Shown: positions 8,478-16,727 of the stretch, piece by piece
How positions within the stretch are numbered: the first letter of the stretch is position 1
Layout of the letters: each line of letters opens with the position of its first letter
DNA from: Nonomuraea sp. NEAU-A123
GTDB lineage: Bacteria; Actinomycetota; Actinomycetes; Streptosporangiales; Streptosporangiaceae
Reading direction: 5' to 3'
Length of the DNA stretch: 64,000 nucleotides
Assembly (NCBI RefSeq): GCF_018603905.1
Contig: NZ_JAHFZZ010000032.1
Span: 50,665 to 114,664, forward strand
The notes under the pieces: generated by a model
What the model saw: only the letters and a program-made list of their open reading frames with translations
Databases searched by the model: none
What the model was told of the DNA's origin: nothing
Program-made: the position numbers and the translations under genes

Positions 8478-8603
8478 ATGCACGCACCAGCGGCGTACGA
8501 GCCGCCCGCCCTGGTTGAGGTCGGCGACTTCGCCGAGCTCACGTGCGGTCACCCGTCGGGCTTCGTCATCGACTGGCCGCCCCATCAGTGGTTCTCCGGC
8601 TGA
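8478..8603 (+). CDS. lasso peptide precursor (A protein), 41 aa
   Basis: The ATG has AAAGGAGAAGG just upstream and encodes 41 residues. The leader contains Y7-x-x-P10-x-L12-x-x-x-G16-x-F18-x-x-x-T22, exactly the YxxPxLxxxGxFxxxT recognition motif of actinobacterial lasso precursors. With Thr at leader position -2, cleavage falls after Cys23 and gives an 18-residue core, GHPSGFVIDWPPHQWFSG. Asp at core position 9 would accept the macrolactam from Gly1, making a 9-residue ring and 9-residue tail. The core has no Cys, so a class II (disulfide-free) lasso is predicted. Two His, two Trp and a Pro-Pro pair are notable. The cyclase gene starts 15 bases after the stop. Confidence 0.92.
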   Translation: MHAPAAYEPPALVEVGDFAELTCGHPSGFVIDWPPHQWFSG

Positions 8604-8618
8604 CGGGCGGGAGCGACA

Positions 8619-10451
8619 GTGCTGGGTGAGATGTGGTTCGCCGTGCTCCCCGACGGTGAAGCAGGTCTTGCCGCGGCAGGCGTGCTGCTCCCCAGGGCCG
8701 GTCAGGTGATCGAGCACGCCTCCGGGCGGCCGTGGTTGATCGGCGACTGGCCCGGCCAACAGATCCGTCTGGCGGCCGTGGGAGCGGCGCGGGTGGCGGT
8801 GATCGGGCGCTGTCCGGTCACTGCCACCGACCTGGCCCTGCGGCTGGATCGGATATCCGACGTCGAGCGGATCGAGCAGGTCGTCGCCGGGCTGGCGGGC
8901 AGCTTCCACCTGGCCGCCTCGATCGACGGCCGGACGGCGGTACGCGGCACCGCCTCGGCCGTGCGGCGGATCTTCCACGCCCGCGTACGCGGTGTGACGG
9001 TGGCCGCCAGCCGCTCCGACGTGCTCGCGTGGGCGACCGGCGGGCGGATCAACGAGCAGGTGCTGGCCACCCGGCTGCTGCCGAGCGGAGTGGTCGCCCC
9101 GCTGCAGGACCTCGGCGTGTGGCGCGACGTCACCTGCCTGCCCCCCGACCGGACACTGCTGATCGAACCCGACGGCACGACCCGCGTCCGCACCTGGTGG
9201 CACCCCCCCGAACCAACCCTGCCCATGCCCGAGGGGGCGGCCGCCCTCCGCGAGGCGCTGATCGGCGCCGTGGACACCTGCACCGCGGACGGCGGCACGA
9301 TCAGCGCCGACCTGTCCGGCGGACTCGACTCCAGCAGCCTCTGCTTCCTGGCCGCGCGCGGCCCGGCAAGCCTGATCACCGTGCACTGCGAGGGCATCGA
9401 CCCGGGCAACGACGACCCGGCCTGGGCCTTCCGCGCGGCCACCGCCCTGTCGACGGCCACGCACCTCGTCATCGGCAACGACGAGCTCCCGCTGTGGTTC
9501 GCCGGGCTGACCAAGTCCCAGCCGGCGATGGAGGAGCCGTCGGGCTGGGTCCGCGACACGGCGCGGCTGGCCGACCTGGCCTGGCGGCTGGGCACCGCCG
9601 GCTCCCGGCTGCACCTGATGGGGCTCGGCGGCGACGAGCTGTTCTCGCCCCTTCCGCCCTACCTCCACGACCTGGTCAGAGAGCGCCCGTTCACCGCGCC
9701 CGCGCACCTGCGCGCCCGCCGGGCCCGCTGGCGGACCTCCTGGGGGCGGATGCTGCGGGCGATGGCCGACCGCACCGGCCACTCGGCCTGGCTGGGCCGC
9801 TGCGCCGCCGAGCTGCGCACCGCGCCCGCGGCCCCTGACCCGCACTCGATGGCATGGGGACCACCGCTGCGCATGCCGCCCTGGGCCACCCCCGGCGCCG
9901 TCAACGCGGCCCGCGACGTGCTGGCCGGGATCGCCGCCGCGCAGCCGGCGCCGCTGTCGCCGCGGCGCGCCCAGCACCAGGCCCTGCTCCACGCGCGCGC
10001 CGGCGGGGCCGGGCTGCGTCAGATCGACCAGGCCACCTCCCGGCTGGGGCTCCCGTACGCCGCGCCCTACCTGGATGACGCCGTGATCGAGGCCGCGCTG
10101 TCGGTGCGGCTGGACCAGCGCGCCGGTCTCGGCCGCTGCAAGCCGCTGCTGACGGCGTCGATGGCCGGCATCGTGCCGTACGAGATGCTGGAACGCTCGA
10201 CCAAGGGCGAATACAGCGCCGACTTCTATGCCGGATGGCGGCGCCATCGTGACGGCGTGCTGGAGCTGTTCGACGCGTCGGAGCTCGGCCGGCTCGGTCT
10301 GATCGACCCCGGTGTCCTGCGTTCCGCCCTGCTCGACGTGCACCCGCTGCCGCACGTCATGGGACCCCTGTCGCAGACGCTGGCCTGCGAGATATGGCTG
10401 CGCTCACTGACCCCCCTTCGGATGCCGGCCATGACCACGGGAGATTCGTGA
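8619..10451 (+). CDS. lasso peptide macrolactam synthetase (C protein, asparagine-synthetase-like)
   Basis: A 610-residue homologue of asparagine synthetase B. The N-terminal third is a degenerate Ntn-glutaminase-like region; the synthetase half has the PP-loop ATPase motif SADLSGGLDSSSLCFLAA and later HLMGLGGDELFSP. In lasso biosynthesis this enzyme adenylates the side chain of core Asp/Glu (here Asp9) and closes the ring with the freed N-terminal amine. GTG at 8619 is used because GGCGGGAG precedes it; the ATG at 8631 is an alternative. The stop overlaps the next start (TGATG), so translation is coupled to the RRE protein. Confidence 0.93.
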   Translation: MLGEMWFAVLPDGEAGLAAAGVLLPRAGQVIEHASGRPWLIGDWPGQQIRLAAVGAARVAVIGRCPVTATDLALRLDRISDVERIEQVVAGLAGSFHLAASIDGRTAVRGTASAVRRIFHARVRGVTVAASRSDVLAWATGGRINEQVLATRLLPSGVVAPLQDLGVWRDVTCLPPDRTLLIEPDGTTRVRTWWHPPEPTLPMPEGAAALREALIGAVDTCTADGGTISADLSGGLDSSSLCFLAARGPASLITVHCEGIDPGNDDPAWAFRAATALSTATHLVIGNDELPLWFAGLTKSQPAMEEPSGWVRDTARLADLAWRLGTAGSRLHLMGLGGDELFSPLPPYLHDLVRERPFTAPAHLRARRARWRTSWGRMLRAMADRTGHSAWLGRCAAELRTAPAAPDPHSMAWGPPLRMPPWATPGAVNAARDVLAGIAAAQPAPLSPRRAQHQALLHARAGGAGLRQIDQATSRLGLPYAAPYLDDAVIEAALSVRLDQRAGLGRCKPLLTASMAGIVPYEMLERSTKGEYSADFYAGWRRHRDGVLELFDASELGRLGLIDPGVLRSALLDVHPLPHVMGPLSQTLACEIWLRSLTPLRMPAMTTGDS

Positions 10452-10711
10452 TGCCCTTCAGCCTGCGCGGCGACGTGTCCGCCGCGCACTCCATCGACGG
10501 CATGGTGCTGCTCGACGAGCGCACCGGCCGCTACTGGCAGCTCAACGCCACCGCCACGCTGGTCCTGCGCGCCCTGCTCTGCGGCGCCGCTCCGGGCGAG
10601 GTGGCCAAGAGGCTGACCGGCGACCACCCGGGGCTCTCCGCCGAGCAGGCGGACCGCGATGTCGCCGGCCTGCTGGCGGCCCTGCGCCGAGCGGGACTGG
10701 TGATGTCATGA
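10451..10711 (+). CDS. lasso RiPP recognition element protein (B1, PqqD-like)
   Basis: An 86-residue PqqD-like winged-helix protein: FSLRGDVSAAHSIDGMVLLDERTGRYWQLNATA is the beta-sheet/first-helix region that binds leader peptides, followed by helices ending in LLAALRRAGLV. In split lasso systems B1 captures the YxxPxLxxxGxF leader and delivers the precursor to B2. The ATG at 10451 overlaps the cyclase stop by one base; a GTG three bases earlier is possible. Its own stop overlaps the B2 start (ATGA), so C, B1 and B2 are a translationally coupled block. Confidence 0.93.
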   Translation: MPFSLRGDVSAAHSIDGMVLLDERTGRYWQLNATATLVLRALLCGAAPGEVAKRLTGDHPGLSAEQADRDVAGLLAALRRAGLVMS

Positions 10712-11133
10712 GCCACCCGATGACCCCCGAGGAACGCGCCTGGCCACCGCTCGTCCGGACCCCCGCCACGCTGCTGGCCGTCGCCGCGGCCCGGGCGCTG
10801 ACCGCGCTCACTCCATACCGGCTCCGGTGCGTGCTGCAGGTGATCCGGCGCGGCGCCGTCGCCGCGACGGCCGCGCAGGCCCTGGCCGCCAGGGACGACG
10901 TGGTGGCGGTGAGCGCGCGCTGCGCCGGGCCCGCCTGCCTGCAGCGCTCGCTGGCGACGGCCATCCTGTGCCGGATGCGGGGCACCTGGCCCACCTGGTG
11001 CGCGGGGGTGCGCGTCGAGCCGTTCCGCGCGCACGCCTGGGTGCAGGTGAACGGGCAGCCGGTCGGCGAGCCCTACGCGGCCGGCTACTACCGGCCGATC
11101 ATGACCGTCGCGGCCCCGACCACCGCGCCATGA
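10708..11133 (+). CDS. lasso leader peptidase (B2, transglutaminase-like)
   Basis: A 141-residue transglutaminase-core cysteine protease. The catalytic Cys lies in AGPACLQRSLATAIL, the His in PFRAHAWVQV and the acidic residue probably in NGQPVGEPY, the arrangement of stand-alone B2 enzymes. It removes the leader after the Thr(-2) signature, releasing Gly1 of the core. It overlaps both neighbours by four bases (ATGA), placing it in the middle of the maturation/export operon. Confidence 0.93.
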   Translation: MSHPMTPEERAWPPLVRTPATLLAVAAARALTALTPYRLRCVLQVIRRGAVAATAAQALAARDDVVAVSARCAGPACLQRSLATAILCRMRGTWPTWCAGVRVEPFRAHAWVQVNGQPVGEPYAAGYYRPIMTVAAPTTAP

Positions 11134-12077
11134 GGCCGGGGACGATCCACACCCGCTCGCTGCGCAAGTCCTACCAAGGCATGCGCGCGGTGTGCGGGAT
11201 CAGCCTGAACGTCGAGGCCGGCGAGATGTTCGGCTTCCTCGGACCCAACGGGGCGGGCAAGTCCACCACGATCTCGATGCTGTGCACGCTGCTGCGCCCC
11301 AGCGGCGGCCGGGCGCTCGTCGCGGGCATCGACGTACGCGACGACCCGAAGGAGGTACGCCGCCGGATCGGGCTGGTCTTCCAGGAGCCGACCGTCGACA
11401 CGGACCTGACCGTCCGCGAATACCTCGCCTTCCACGCCACCCTGTACGGCCTGGGCAAGCACGACGCGCGCCGCCGGGTGGCCGAGGCCGCGGACCTCGT
11501 GGGCCTGACCGGCCTCGGCGACTCGCTGGTTCGCACGCTGTCCGACAGCATGAGACGCCTCCTGGAGATCGCCCGCGGGCTGCTGCACGAGCCGGGGGTG
11601 CTGTTCCTCGACGAGCCCACGGTGGGCCTGAACCCGCAGGCCCGCGCGGAGATCTGGGAGCACCTGCGCGAGTTGCGCCATCGCCGGGCGATCACCGTGT
11701 TCCTCACCACCCATTACCTGGAGGAGGCCGAATACTGCGACCACATCGCCATGGTCGACCGGGGCCGCGTGGTCGCCGACGACTCGCCGGCCGCGCTCAA
11801 GCGGCTGATCGGCACGGACCGCATCCACCTGCGCACCGGCGACGACCAGGCCGCGGCCGCCACGCTGTCCGACTACCTGGGCCTGGCCAGCGCGTGGGGG
11901 CCGGACGGCCTGTACGTCCAGGTGACCGACGCGGCCACCGCCATCCCTTGGGTGTGCACCGTGCTGCGAGTGCCCGTGCACTCGATCGAGGTACGCCGGC
12001 CCAGCCTGGACGAGGTGTTCCTGCGCTACACCGGCCGGACCTTGGACGGCGCGGCGCGGTCGGGGGTGTCGCCGTGA
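11130..12077 (+). CDS. ABC exporter ATPase (D-type) with altered signature motif
   Basis: A 315-residue DrrA-like ABC ATPase. Walker A is GPNGAGKST, the Q-loop is VFQEPTVD, Walker B is VLFLDEPT, and the switch His is in LTTHYLEEAE; the C-terminal extension has VRRPSLDEVFLRYTG. The expected SGGM-type signature reads LSDSMRRLLEIARG, so both conserved glycines are replaced. This would normally impair ATP hydrolysis and deserves checking. It starts in an ATGA overlap with B2 and its stop overlaps the permease start, consistent with export of the lasso product and self-immunity. Confidence 0.9.
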   Translation: MRPGTIHTRSLRKSYQGMRAVCGISLNVEAGEMFGFLGPNGAGKSTTISMLCTLLRPSGGRALVAGIDVRDDPKEVRRRIGLVFQEPTVDTDLTVREYLAFHATLYGLGKHDARRRVAEAADLVGLTGLGDSLVRTLSDSMRRLLEIARGLLHEPGVLFLDEPTVGLNPQARAEIWEHLRELRHRRAITVFLTTHYLEEAEYCDHIAMVDRGRVVADDSPAALKRLIGTDRIHLRTGDDQAAAATLSDYLGLASAWGPDGLYVQVTDAATAIPWVCTVLRVPVHSIEVRRPSLDEVFLRYTGRTLDGAARSGVSP

Positions 12078-12892
12078 CCGTGAGCGCCTGCCTCACCACC
12101 TCGTCGCGCCTCCTGCACCGGCTCCTGTGGGAGGCGCGGGCCGCCCATGTGGTGTGGCGGCGGGAGCTGCTCCACTCCGTCCGCAACCCCGCCCGCCTGC
12201 TCATAGCGCTGGCCCAGCCGGTCGTCTACCTGCTGGTCCTCGGCACCGGGTTCGCCGCCATGCTGCCGATCCACGGCGGCTATCTCACCTACCTGTTCCC
12301 CGGCGTGCTGATGATGGCTGTCCAGACGCCCGCGATCGCCATCGGCGCCTCCATCGCGGTCGACCGCGAGGCCGGTTTCCTCAGAGAGACGCTGGTCGCG
12401 CCCGTCCACCGGGTGAGCCTGCTGGCCGGTCGGTGCGCGGGCGGCTCCACGGTCGCCACCTTCCAGGGCGTGCTCGTCCTGGGCCTGGCGGGGCCGGCGC
12501 ACATCCCGTACGCGCCCAAGCTGATGATCGAGCTGGTCGCCGAGATGGCGCTGCTCGCGTTCGCCATGACCGCGTTCGTCACCCTGCTGGCCGTGGTCAT
12601 CGCCCCGGCGCCGACCTTCCACGCGATATTGGGGTTCACGCTGACCCCGATGACGTTCCTGTCGGGCGCGTTGTTCCCGATGGGGGGCCTGCCCGGCTGG
12701 CTGACCGCTCTCATGGTGGCCAACCCGCTCACCTACGTGGTCGACCTGCTCCGGCGGACCATCGCCCCCTACCTCGTGCCGCAGGAGCCCACCGCCGGTC
12801 ACTCGCCCATCCTCATGGAGCTCACCGTCACCGCCGCGGTCGGCCTGCTCTCCCTCCTCTTGGCCGCCCTTCGCCTCGCCCGCCCGCGCTGA
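12074..12892 (+). CDS. ABC-2 type exporter permease
   Basis: A 272-residue DrrB/ABC-2 family membrane protein starting at GTG in a GTGA overlap with the ATPase gene. Six hydrophobic segments are visible, including LLIALAQPVVYLLVLGTGF, a helix around FPGVLMMAVQTPAIAIG, LLAFAMTAFVTLLAVVIAP and TPMTFLSGALFPMGGLPGWL, the last being the conserved ABC-2 motif; the C-terminus has AAVGLLSLLLAALRLA. It forms the pore partner of the preceding ATPase and closes the lasso operon; the next gene converges 10 bases away. Confidence 0.9.
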   Translation: MTVSACLTTSSRLLHRLLWEARAAHVVWRRELLHSVRNPARLLIALAQPVVYLLVLGTGFAAMLPIHGGYLTYLFPGVLMMAVQTPAIAIGASIAVDREAGFLRETLVAPVHRVSLLAGRCAGGSTVATFQGVLVLGLAGPAHIPYAPKLMIELVAEMALLAFAMTAFVTLLAVVIAPAPTFHAILGFTLTPMTFLSGALFPMGGLPGWLTALMVANPLTYVVDLLRRTIAPYLVPQEPTAGHSPILMELTVTAAVGLLSLLLAALRLARPR

Positions 12893-12902
12893 GGGGCGAT
12901 CT

Positions 12903-13580
12903 CTAGACCAGGCCGACCATGAAACCCTCGTCGCGGATGCCCAGGTAGGCGGCGGGACGATACTGCCGCATCGCCTGCTCGATGACCGGAATGTACTTGG
13001 GGTTGGAGCCGAGCGGGAGCCGATAGCCGTTCTTGACCGTGTGGAACTCCCACAGGTGCTCCAGCTCCGGGTGGCGGGCGCGGAACCCGGGGTCGGCCGG
13101 GAAGAGGTCCAGGCGGACCATCACCTTGCGCATCACATAGTCGGCGAGCTTGACCCGGCGCTGCTGGGTGCGCGAGATGCCCACCCCCGCCAGCTCGGCC
13201 CACGGCGCGGACCACGGCTTGCCCTGGGGATCGTCCCAGCGGACGCCGTAGCCGTCGAAGACCAGCTTGCGGGGGCGGCTGAGCTTGCGCCACGTGATGA
13301 TCGGCAGGGCGCCGATGGCCAGGAAGAGCAGCCCGAACAGCCCGGCGACGACGGTGCTCCCGCCGCCGCCCGTCACCTGGCCGGTGAGCGCCGACACGAT
13401 CGCGAAGAGCCCGATGACCCCCGCCACGGAGCCACCGATCAGCGCCTTCACCGTGGCGTCCGTACCGACGTCGATCACCACGGGAGGTGGCGTGAAGGCG
13501 GGGGGCTGCTGCTGGGGATACGGGGCGTTGAACTGCTGCTGGTGGCGGGGCGCGTGTGGCTGTTGCGGGTGGTACGTCAT
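12903..13580 (-). CDS. two-TM membrane protein with PH-like cytoplasmic domain, unknown function
   Basis: A 225-residue protein. A Pro/Gln-rich N-terminus (about 1-34) precedes two transmembrane segments at about 45-66 and 76-97, and the remainder is soluble: RKLVFDGYGVRWDDPQGKPWSAPWAELAGVGI looks like the beta-strand pattern of bacterial PH-like domains. It ends in DEGFMVGLV. Converges on the lasso exporter and is probably unrelated to it. No specific function can be named. Confidence 0.75.
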   Translation of the reverse strand: MTYHPQQPHAPRHQQQFNAPYPQQQPPAFTPPPVVIDVGTDATVKALIGGSVAGVIGLFAIVSALTGQVTGGGGSTVVAGLFGLLFLAIGALPIITWRKLSRPRKLVFDGYGVRWDDPQGKPWSAPWAELAGVGISRTQQRRVKLADYVMRKVMVRLDLFPADPGFRARHPELEHLWEFHTVKNGYRLPLGSNPKYIPVIEQAMRQYRPAAYLGIRDEGFMVGLV

Positions 13581-13646
13581 GAAAGGCGAGGCTAGTTGGG
13601 GTGACGAGGCACCCCTGGATGCTTCGCCGTTTTGCGAAGCGTATGT

Positions 13647-14798
13647 TCAGCAGGTTCGGGTGGCGAAGGCCAGGAACTGCGTCGTCTCTTCGGCGTCGAA
13701 GTTGTCGTCGGACCCGATCACCAGCGTGCACTCGCCGGTGCGCAACCGCGGTCCCCAGGCGAGGCTCTCCAGGTTCTGTACCGGCGTCCGGACCTCGTCG
13801 AGGTCGGCGACCAGGTGCTTGGACACCGCGCGGTACGGCCCGCCGGTCGACAGGCTGTCCCTGGCCAGCACGTTCGTGGCACCGCGCAGGTCGATCTCGT
13901 ACAGCTTCACCCGGTAGCCGACGCCTTCGAGCCAGGAGCGTTCCAGAGCCAGGAACCGATGGTCGTCGATCGCGAGGATCTCCGAGACCCCGCTGTCGGT
14001 GTGCCCGGTCGGCGGGACGGGAGCGGTGGGCAGCGGGTCGACGCGGTAGACGTACTGGGCGCGCGGCGAGCCGCCGAAACGGTCCCACACGGTGAGGCGG
14101 GCCTCCGCGCCGTGCTCGACGGTCGGCGGCTCCCCGTCCTCGAACCGCGGGCCCTCGGTCATGGCCGTGATCGCGCGCGGGGTAACGGCCAGGCCCTCGA
14201 TGCCGAAGTTACGCCTGGGTCCGTGGTCCGTGCCGGTCATGCGCAGGTTGGCGGGCATCGGCAGGTCGTCGGTCTGCCGCCCCTGGGTGTTGGCCCGGTG
14301 GACGTACAGGCCGGACAGCGGGATGTCCGGGTGGTCGGCGTCCGGCCGGTCGCCTTCGTCGCCCCACAGCAGCCGCCGGGTCCACGGGTCGTAGCGGATG
14401 GACTCGGGGTCGGCGGACTCGGGCTTGCCGTACGGGGGGTAGGTGCTCCCGTCGGGGCGCAGGAGGGTGTTGGCCGCGGTGAGGTGCACCCCGGTGAAGG
14501 CGCCGGTCGTACGGTCGATGTCGAAACGCCCGGTGTAGAAGCGGGCCGGGCCGTAGCGGCCGCGGTCGTCGGAGATCAGGTACCAGGTGCCGGTGCGTGG
14601 GTCGCGGTCGAGGCCGGACAGGCCGCCTACCGTGGTGCCGGCGTAGGGCATCTTGTGCGGCAGCCGCTGCTCGCCGAGGAAGCGGGTGATCTCCACGGCC
14701 GGCGGTGGTGGTGGGGCACTCGCCGCCGTGGCTGCGGGCACGGCGGCGAGGCCGATCGTGACCGCGAAAGCCACGGTAATTCCCAATATTCTCCGCAT
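13647..14798 (-). CDS. secreted esterase-like/phytase-like protein
   Basis: A 383-residue protein with an N-terminal Sec signal (ILGITVAFAVTIGLAAVPAATA) and GGAGAGG seven bases upstream of the ATG. The mature part matches the phytase-like/esterase-like beta-propeller family: GLSGLDRDPRTGTWYLISDD, FGIEGLAVTP, EILAIDDHRFLALERSW and NLESLAWGPRL with VIGSDDNF near the C-terminus. Members are secreted six-bladed propellers, some active on phosphate esters, many untested. The gene stands alone between an unrelated membrane protein and the SDR gene. Confidence 0.85.
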   Translation of the reverse strand: MRRILGITVAFAVTIGLAAVPAATAASAPPPPPAVEITRFLGEQRLPHKMPYAGTTVGGLSGLDRDPRTGTWYLISDDRGRYGPARFYTGRFDIDRTTGAFTGVHLTAANTLLRPDGSTYPPYGKPESADPESIRYDPWTRRLLWGDEGDRPDADHPDIPLSGLYVHRANTQGRQTDDLPMPANLRMTGTDHGPRRNFGIEGLAVTPRAITAMTEGPRFEDGEPPTVEHGAEARLTVWDRFGGSPRAQYVYRVDPLPTAPVPPTGHTDSGVSEILAIDDHRFLALERSWLEGVGYRVKLYEIDLRGATNVLARDSLSTGGPYRAVSKHLVADLDEVRTPVQNLESLAWGPRLRTGECTLVIGSDDNFDAEETTQFLAFATRTC

Positions 14799-14897
14799 CG
14801 ACCTCTCCCTGCTCGGTGATACCAGCGGGAATATGAGATCGCGGATTCATGGGAAAGTCCATGCACCGAAATTGGCGGCGATTACCGAGAAAATGCC

Positions 14898-15662
14898 TCA
14901 CATGATGGCGAGTTGCCCGCCGTCGATGACCAGCTCGGTGCCGTGGATGAAGGACGCGTCATCCGAGGCCAGGAAGGCGTATCCGGCCGCGACCTCCTCG
15001 GCCAGACCGGCCCTGCCGAGGGGGATGTGGTCGCGTTCGTACGCCGACACGAAATCATCGGCCAGCCCGGACGAGATCGCAGAATTCAATGGAGTCTTGA
15101 TATATCCAGGACAAAGGGAATTGACCCGGATCCCGTGTTTTCCGAGCTCCACGGCCATTGTCTTGGAAAGCAGAAGAACGCCGCCCTTGGACGCGTTGTA
15201 ATGCGCGTAATCGGCCTCTCCGCCGAGCCCGTTCGTGGACGACATGTTGAGGATCACCCCGCCGGAGCCGCGCTCCACCAGGTGCCTGGCCACGGCCTGG
15301 GCGACCAGGAACATCCCCCGCAGGTTCACCGAGACGATCCGGTCCCAGTGATCGGGCGTGATCTCCAGGAACGGCTCGCGCCACGCGATGCCCGCGTTGT
15401 TGATCAGGACGTCGATCCCGCCCATCGTCGCGATCGCGCCGTCCACCAGCCGGGTGACGTCGTCCGCCGAGCTGACGTCGCCCGCCAGCCCGCTCACCTC
15501 GCCGAGCGGGGCGAGGTCGGCCACCGCCTGGTCCACCTCCGCTTCGCGGAGGCCGCCGAGCACGACCCGGGCGCCTTCCTCCAGGAATCTGCGGGCGGTG
15601 GCGGCGCCGATGCCGCTGCTGCCACCACTGATCAGCACCCGCTTCCCGGCCAGTCCGCGCAT
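14898..15662 (-). CDS. SDR-family dehydrogenase
   Basis: A 254-residue classical short-chain dehydrogenase. It has the cofactor motif SGGSSGIGAATARRF, the NNAG motif (VLINNAGIAWREP), catalytic Ser in NMSSTNGLGG, and YxxxK in YAHYNASKGG; the C-terminus IHGTELVIDGGQLAIM is typical. AGGAGG precedes the ATG. It is divergent from the FAH-type hydrolase, and an IclR-type inverted repeat lies in the intergenic region, so both are likely co-regulated. In hydrolytic sugar-acid pathways an SDR oxidises a sugar or a 3-deoxy-2-keto acid; the actual substrate is unknown. Confidence 0.9.
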   Translation of the reverse strand: MRGLAGKRVLISGGSSGIGAATARRFLEEGARVVLGGLREAEVDQAVADLAPLGEVSGLAGDVSSADDVTRLVDGAIATMGGIDVLINNAGIAWREPFLEITPDHWDRIVSVNLRGMFLVAQAVARHLVERGSGGVILNMSSTNGLGGEADYAHYNASKGGVLLLSKTMAVELGKHGIRVNSLCPGYIKTPLNSAISSGLADDFVSAYERDHIPLGRAGLAEEVAAGYAFLASDDASFIHGTELVIDGGQLAIM

Positions 15663-15724
15663 GATGTCCTCCTCTGTCGCGAGTCCGCTCCGAAGGTAGC
15701 ACTGGTTCCGCCATACGCATGGTC

Positions 15725-15741
15725 ATTCTGCCATTCGGAAC
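15725..15741. promoter_or_regulatory. putative IclR operator 1 (SDR promoter)
   Basis: ATTCTGCCATTCGGAAC, 17 bp with inverted half-sites, 63 bases upstream of the SDR start. It belongs to the set RTTCYG-N5-CRGAAY found at six promoters in this region. Confidence 0.65.
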
Positions 15742-15835
15742 ATCATTCGCCCCCGAGCTGAGGCTCTGGAATGTTCCAAAGCCCCCTTGACACGTGCTCA
15801 GGGTTGCTGATGTCCTTTCGGTGATGCGGAATCGC

Positions 15836-15852
15836 ATTCTGTATAGCGGAAT
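15836..15852. promoter_or_regulatory. putative IclR operator 2 (FAH hydrolase promoter)
   Basis: ATTCTGTATAGCGGAAT lies just before the ribosome binding site of the FAH-family gene. An adjoining ATGCGGAATCGCAT palindrome at 15824-15837 adds a further GCGGAAT half-site. A TTGACA hexamer is at 15787-15792. Confidence 0.7.
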
Positions 15853-15862
15853 TGGAGTAGAC

Positions 15863-16687
15863 ATGAGACTCGGCACGGCACGGGTCGGTGAGACCCGGTT
15901 CGCCGCGGTGCAGCGCGATGAGCTCTGGTACGCCCTCGACGTCCCACCCGGCACCTCGATGCGAGCGGTACTGGCCGAGGGGCCCGATGAGATGCGGCGG
16001 CTTTCCGGTTCGGCGGCCCGGCCCCTGCCCGGCGCGGTGCCCGACGCGCCGGTGCGGCCCGGCAAGATCGTGGCGATCGGGCTCAACTACCTCGACCACA
16101 TCCGCGAGGCCGGCATGGACAAGCCGGCGCGACCGCTGATGTTCGCGAAGTTCCCGTCCAGCGTGATCGGCCCCGGCGAGCCGATCGTCATCGACGGCGA
16201 CCTGACCGAGCGGGTGGACTGGGAGGTCGAGCTGGCCGCCGTTATCGGGACGCCGCTGCGCCAGGCGAGCCCGCGGGAGGCCCTGGCGGGCGTGGCCGGT
16301 TACACCGTCGCCAACGACGTCTCGGCCCGCGACCTGCAGTTCGCCGACGGGCAGTGGACCCGCGGCAAGAGCCTGGACACCTTCTGCCCGCTGGGCCCGG
16401 CCATCGTGACGCCCGACGAGCTCGACGACCCGCAGTCGCTGCGGCTGTGGACGACCGTCAACGGCGAGACCGTGCAGGACTCCAGCACCGCCGAGATGCT
16501 CTTCGGCATCGCCGACCTGCTCGCCTACTGCTCGCGCGCGTTCACCCTCGATCCGGGCGACGTCGTGCTGACCGGTACGCCGTGGGGCTGCGGCGAGTTC
16601 ATGGACCCGAGGCGCTCGCTCAACCCCGGCGACACCGTCGAGGTGGGCGTCGAGGGCATCGGCACGCTGGCCAACCCGGTGGTGTGA
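15863..16687 (+). CDS. fumarylacetoacetate-hydrolase-family protein
   Basis: A 274-residue FAH-superfamily enzyme. The first 60 residues are the usual small N-terminal domain; the core begins PGKIVAIGLNYLDHIREAG and contains the metal ligands in DWEVELAAVIG and VANDVSARDLQF, then FCPLGPAIVT and DVVLTGTPWGCG. GGAG precedes the ATG at 15863; the frame could extend to 15794 but the operator lies in that stretch. Such enzymes split C-C bonds of 2,4-diketo acids, including products of sugar-acid catabolism, which fits the neighbouring SDR, lactonase and sugar importer. Confidence 0.9.
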   Translation: MRLGTARVGETRFAAVQRDELWYALDVPPGTSMRAVLAEGPDEMRRLSGSAARPLPGAVPDAPVRPGKIVAIGLNYLDHIREAGMDKPARPLMFAKFPSSVIGPGEPIVIDGDLTERVDWEVELAAVIGTPLRQASPREALAGVAGYTVANDVSARDLQFADGQWTRGKSLDTFCPLGPAIVTPDELDDPQSLRLWTTVNGETVQDSSTAEMLFGIADLLAYCSRAFTLDPGDVVLTGTPWGCGEFMDPRRSLNPGDTVEVGVEGIGTLANPVV

Positions 16688-16689
16688 AA

Positions 16690-16718
16690 CGGTGGCCCCG
16701 CTCTCGGCAGGGCCACCG
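16690..16718. terminator. bidirectional terminator hairpin
   Basis: CGGTGGCCC and GGGCCACCG form a 9-bp stem around an 11-base loop between the convergent FAH and GH114 genes. Confidence 0.65.
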
Positions 16719-16727
16719 CGCCTAGCG

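Noticed and set aside
8043..10355. A 770-residue minus-strand open frame over the lasso cyclase
   Set aside because: It is antisense to the cyclase, lacks any domain and has the composition of GC-rich shadow frames.
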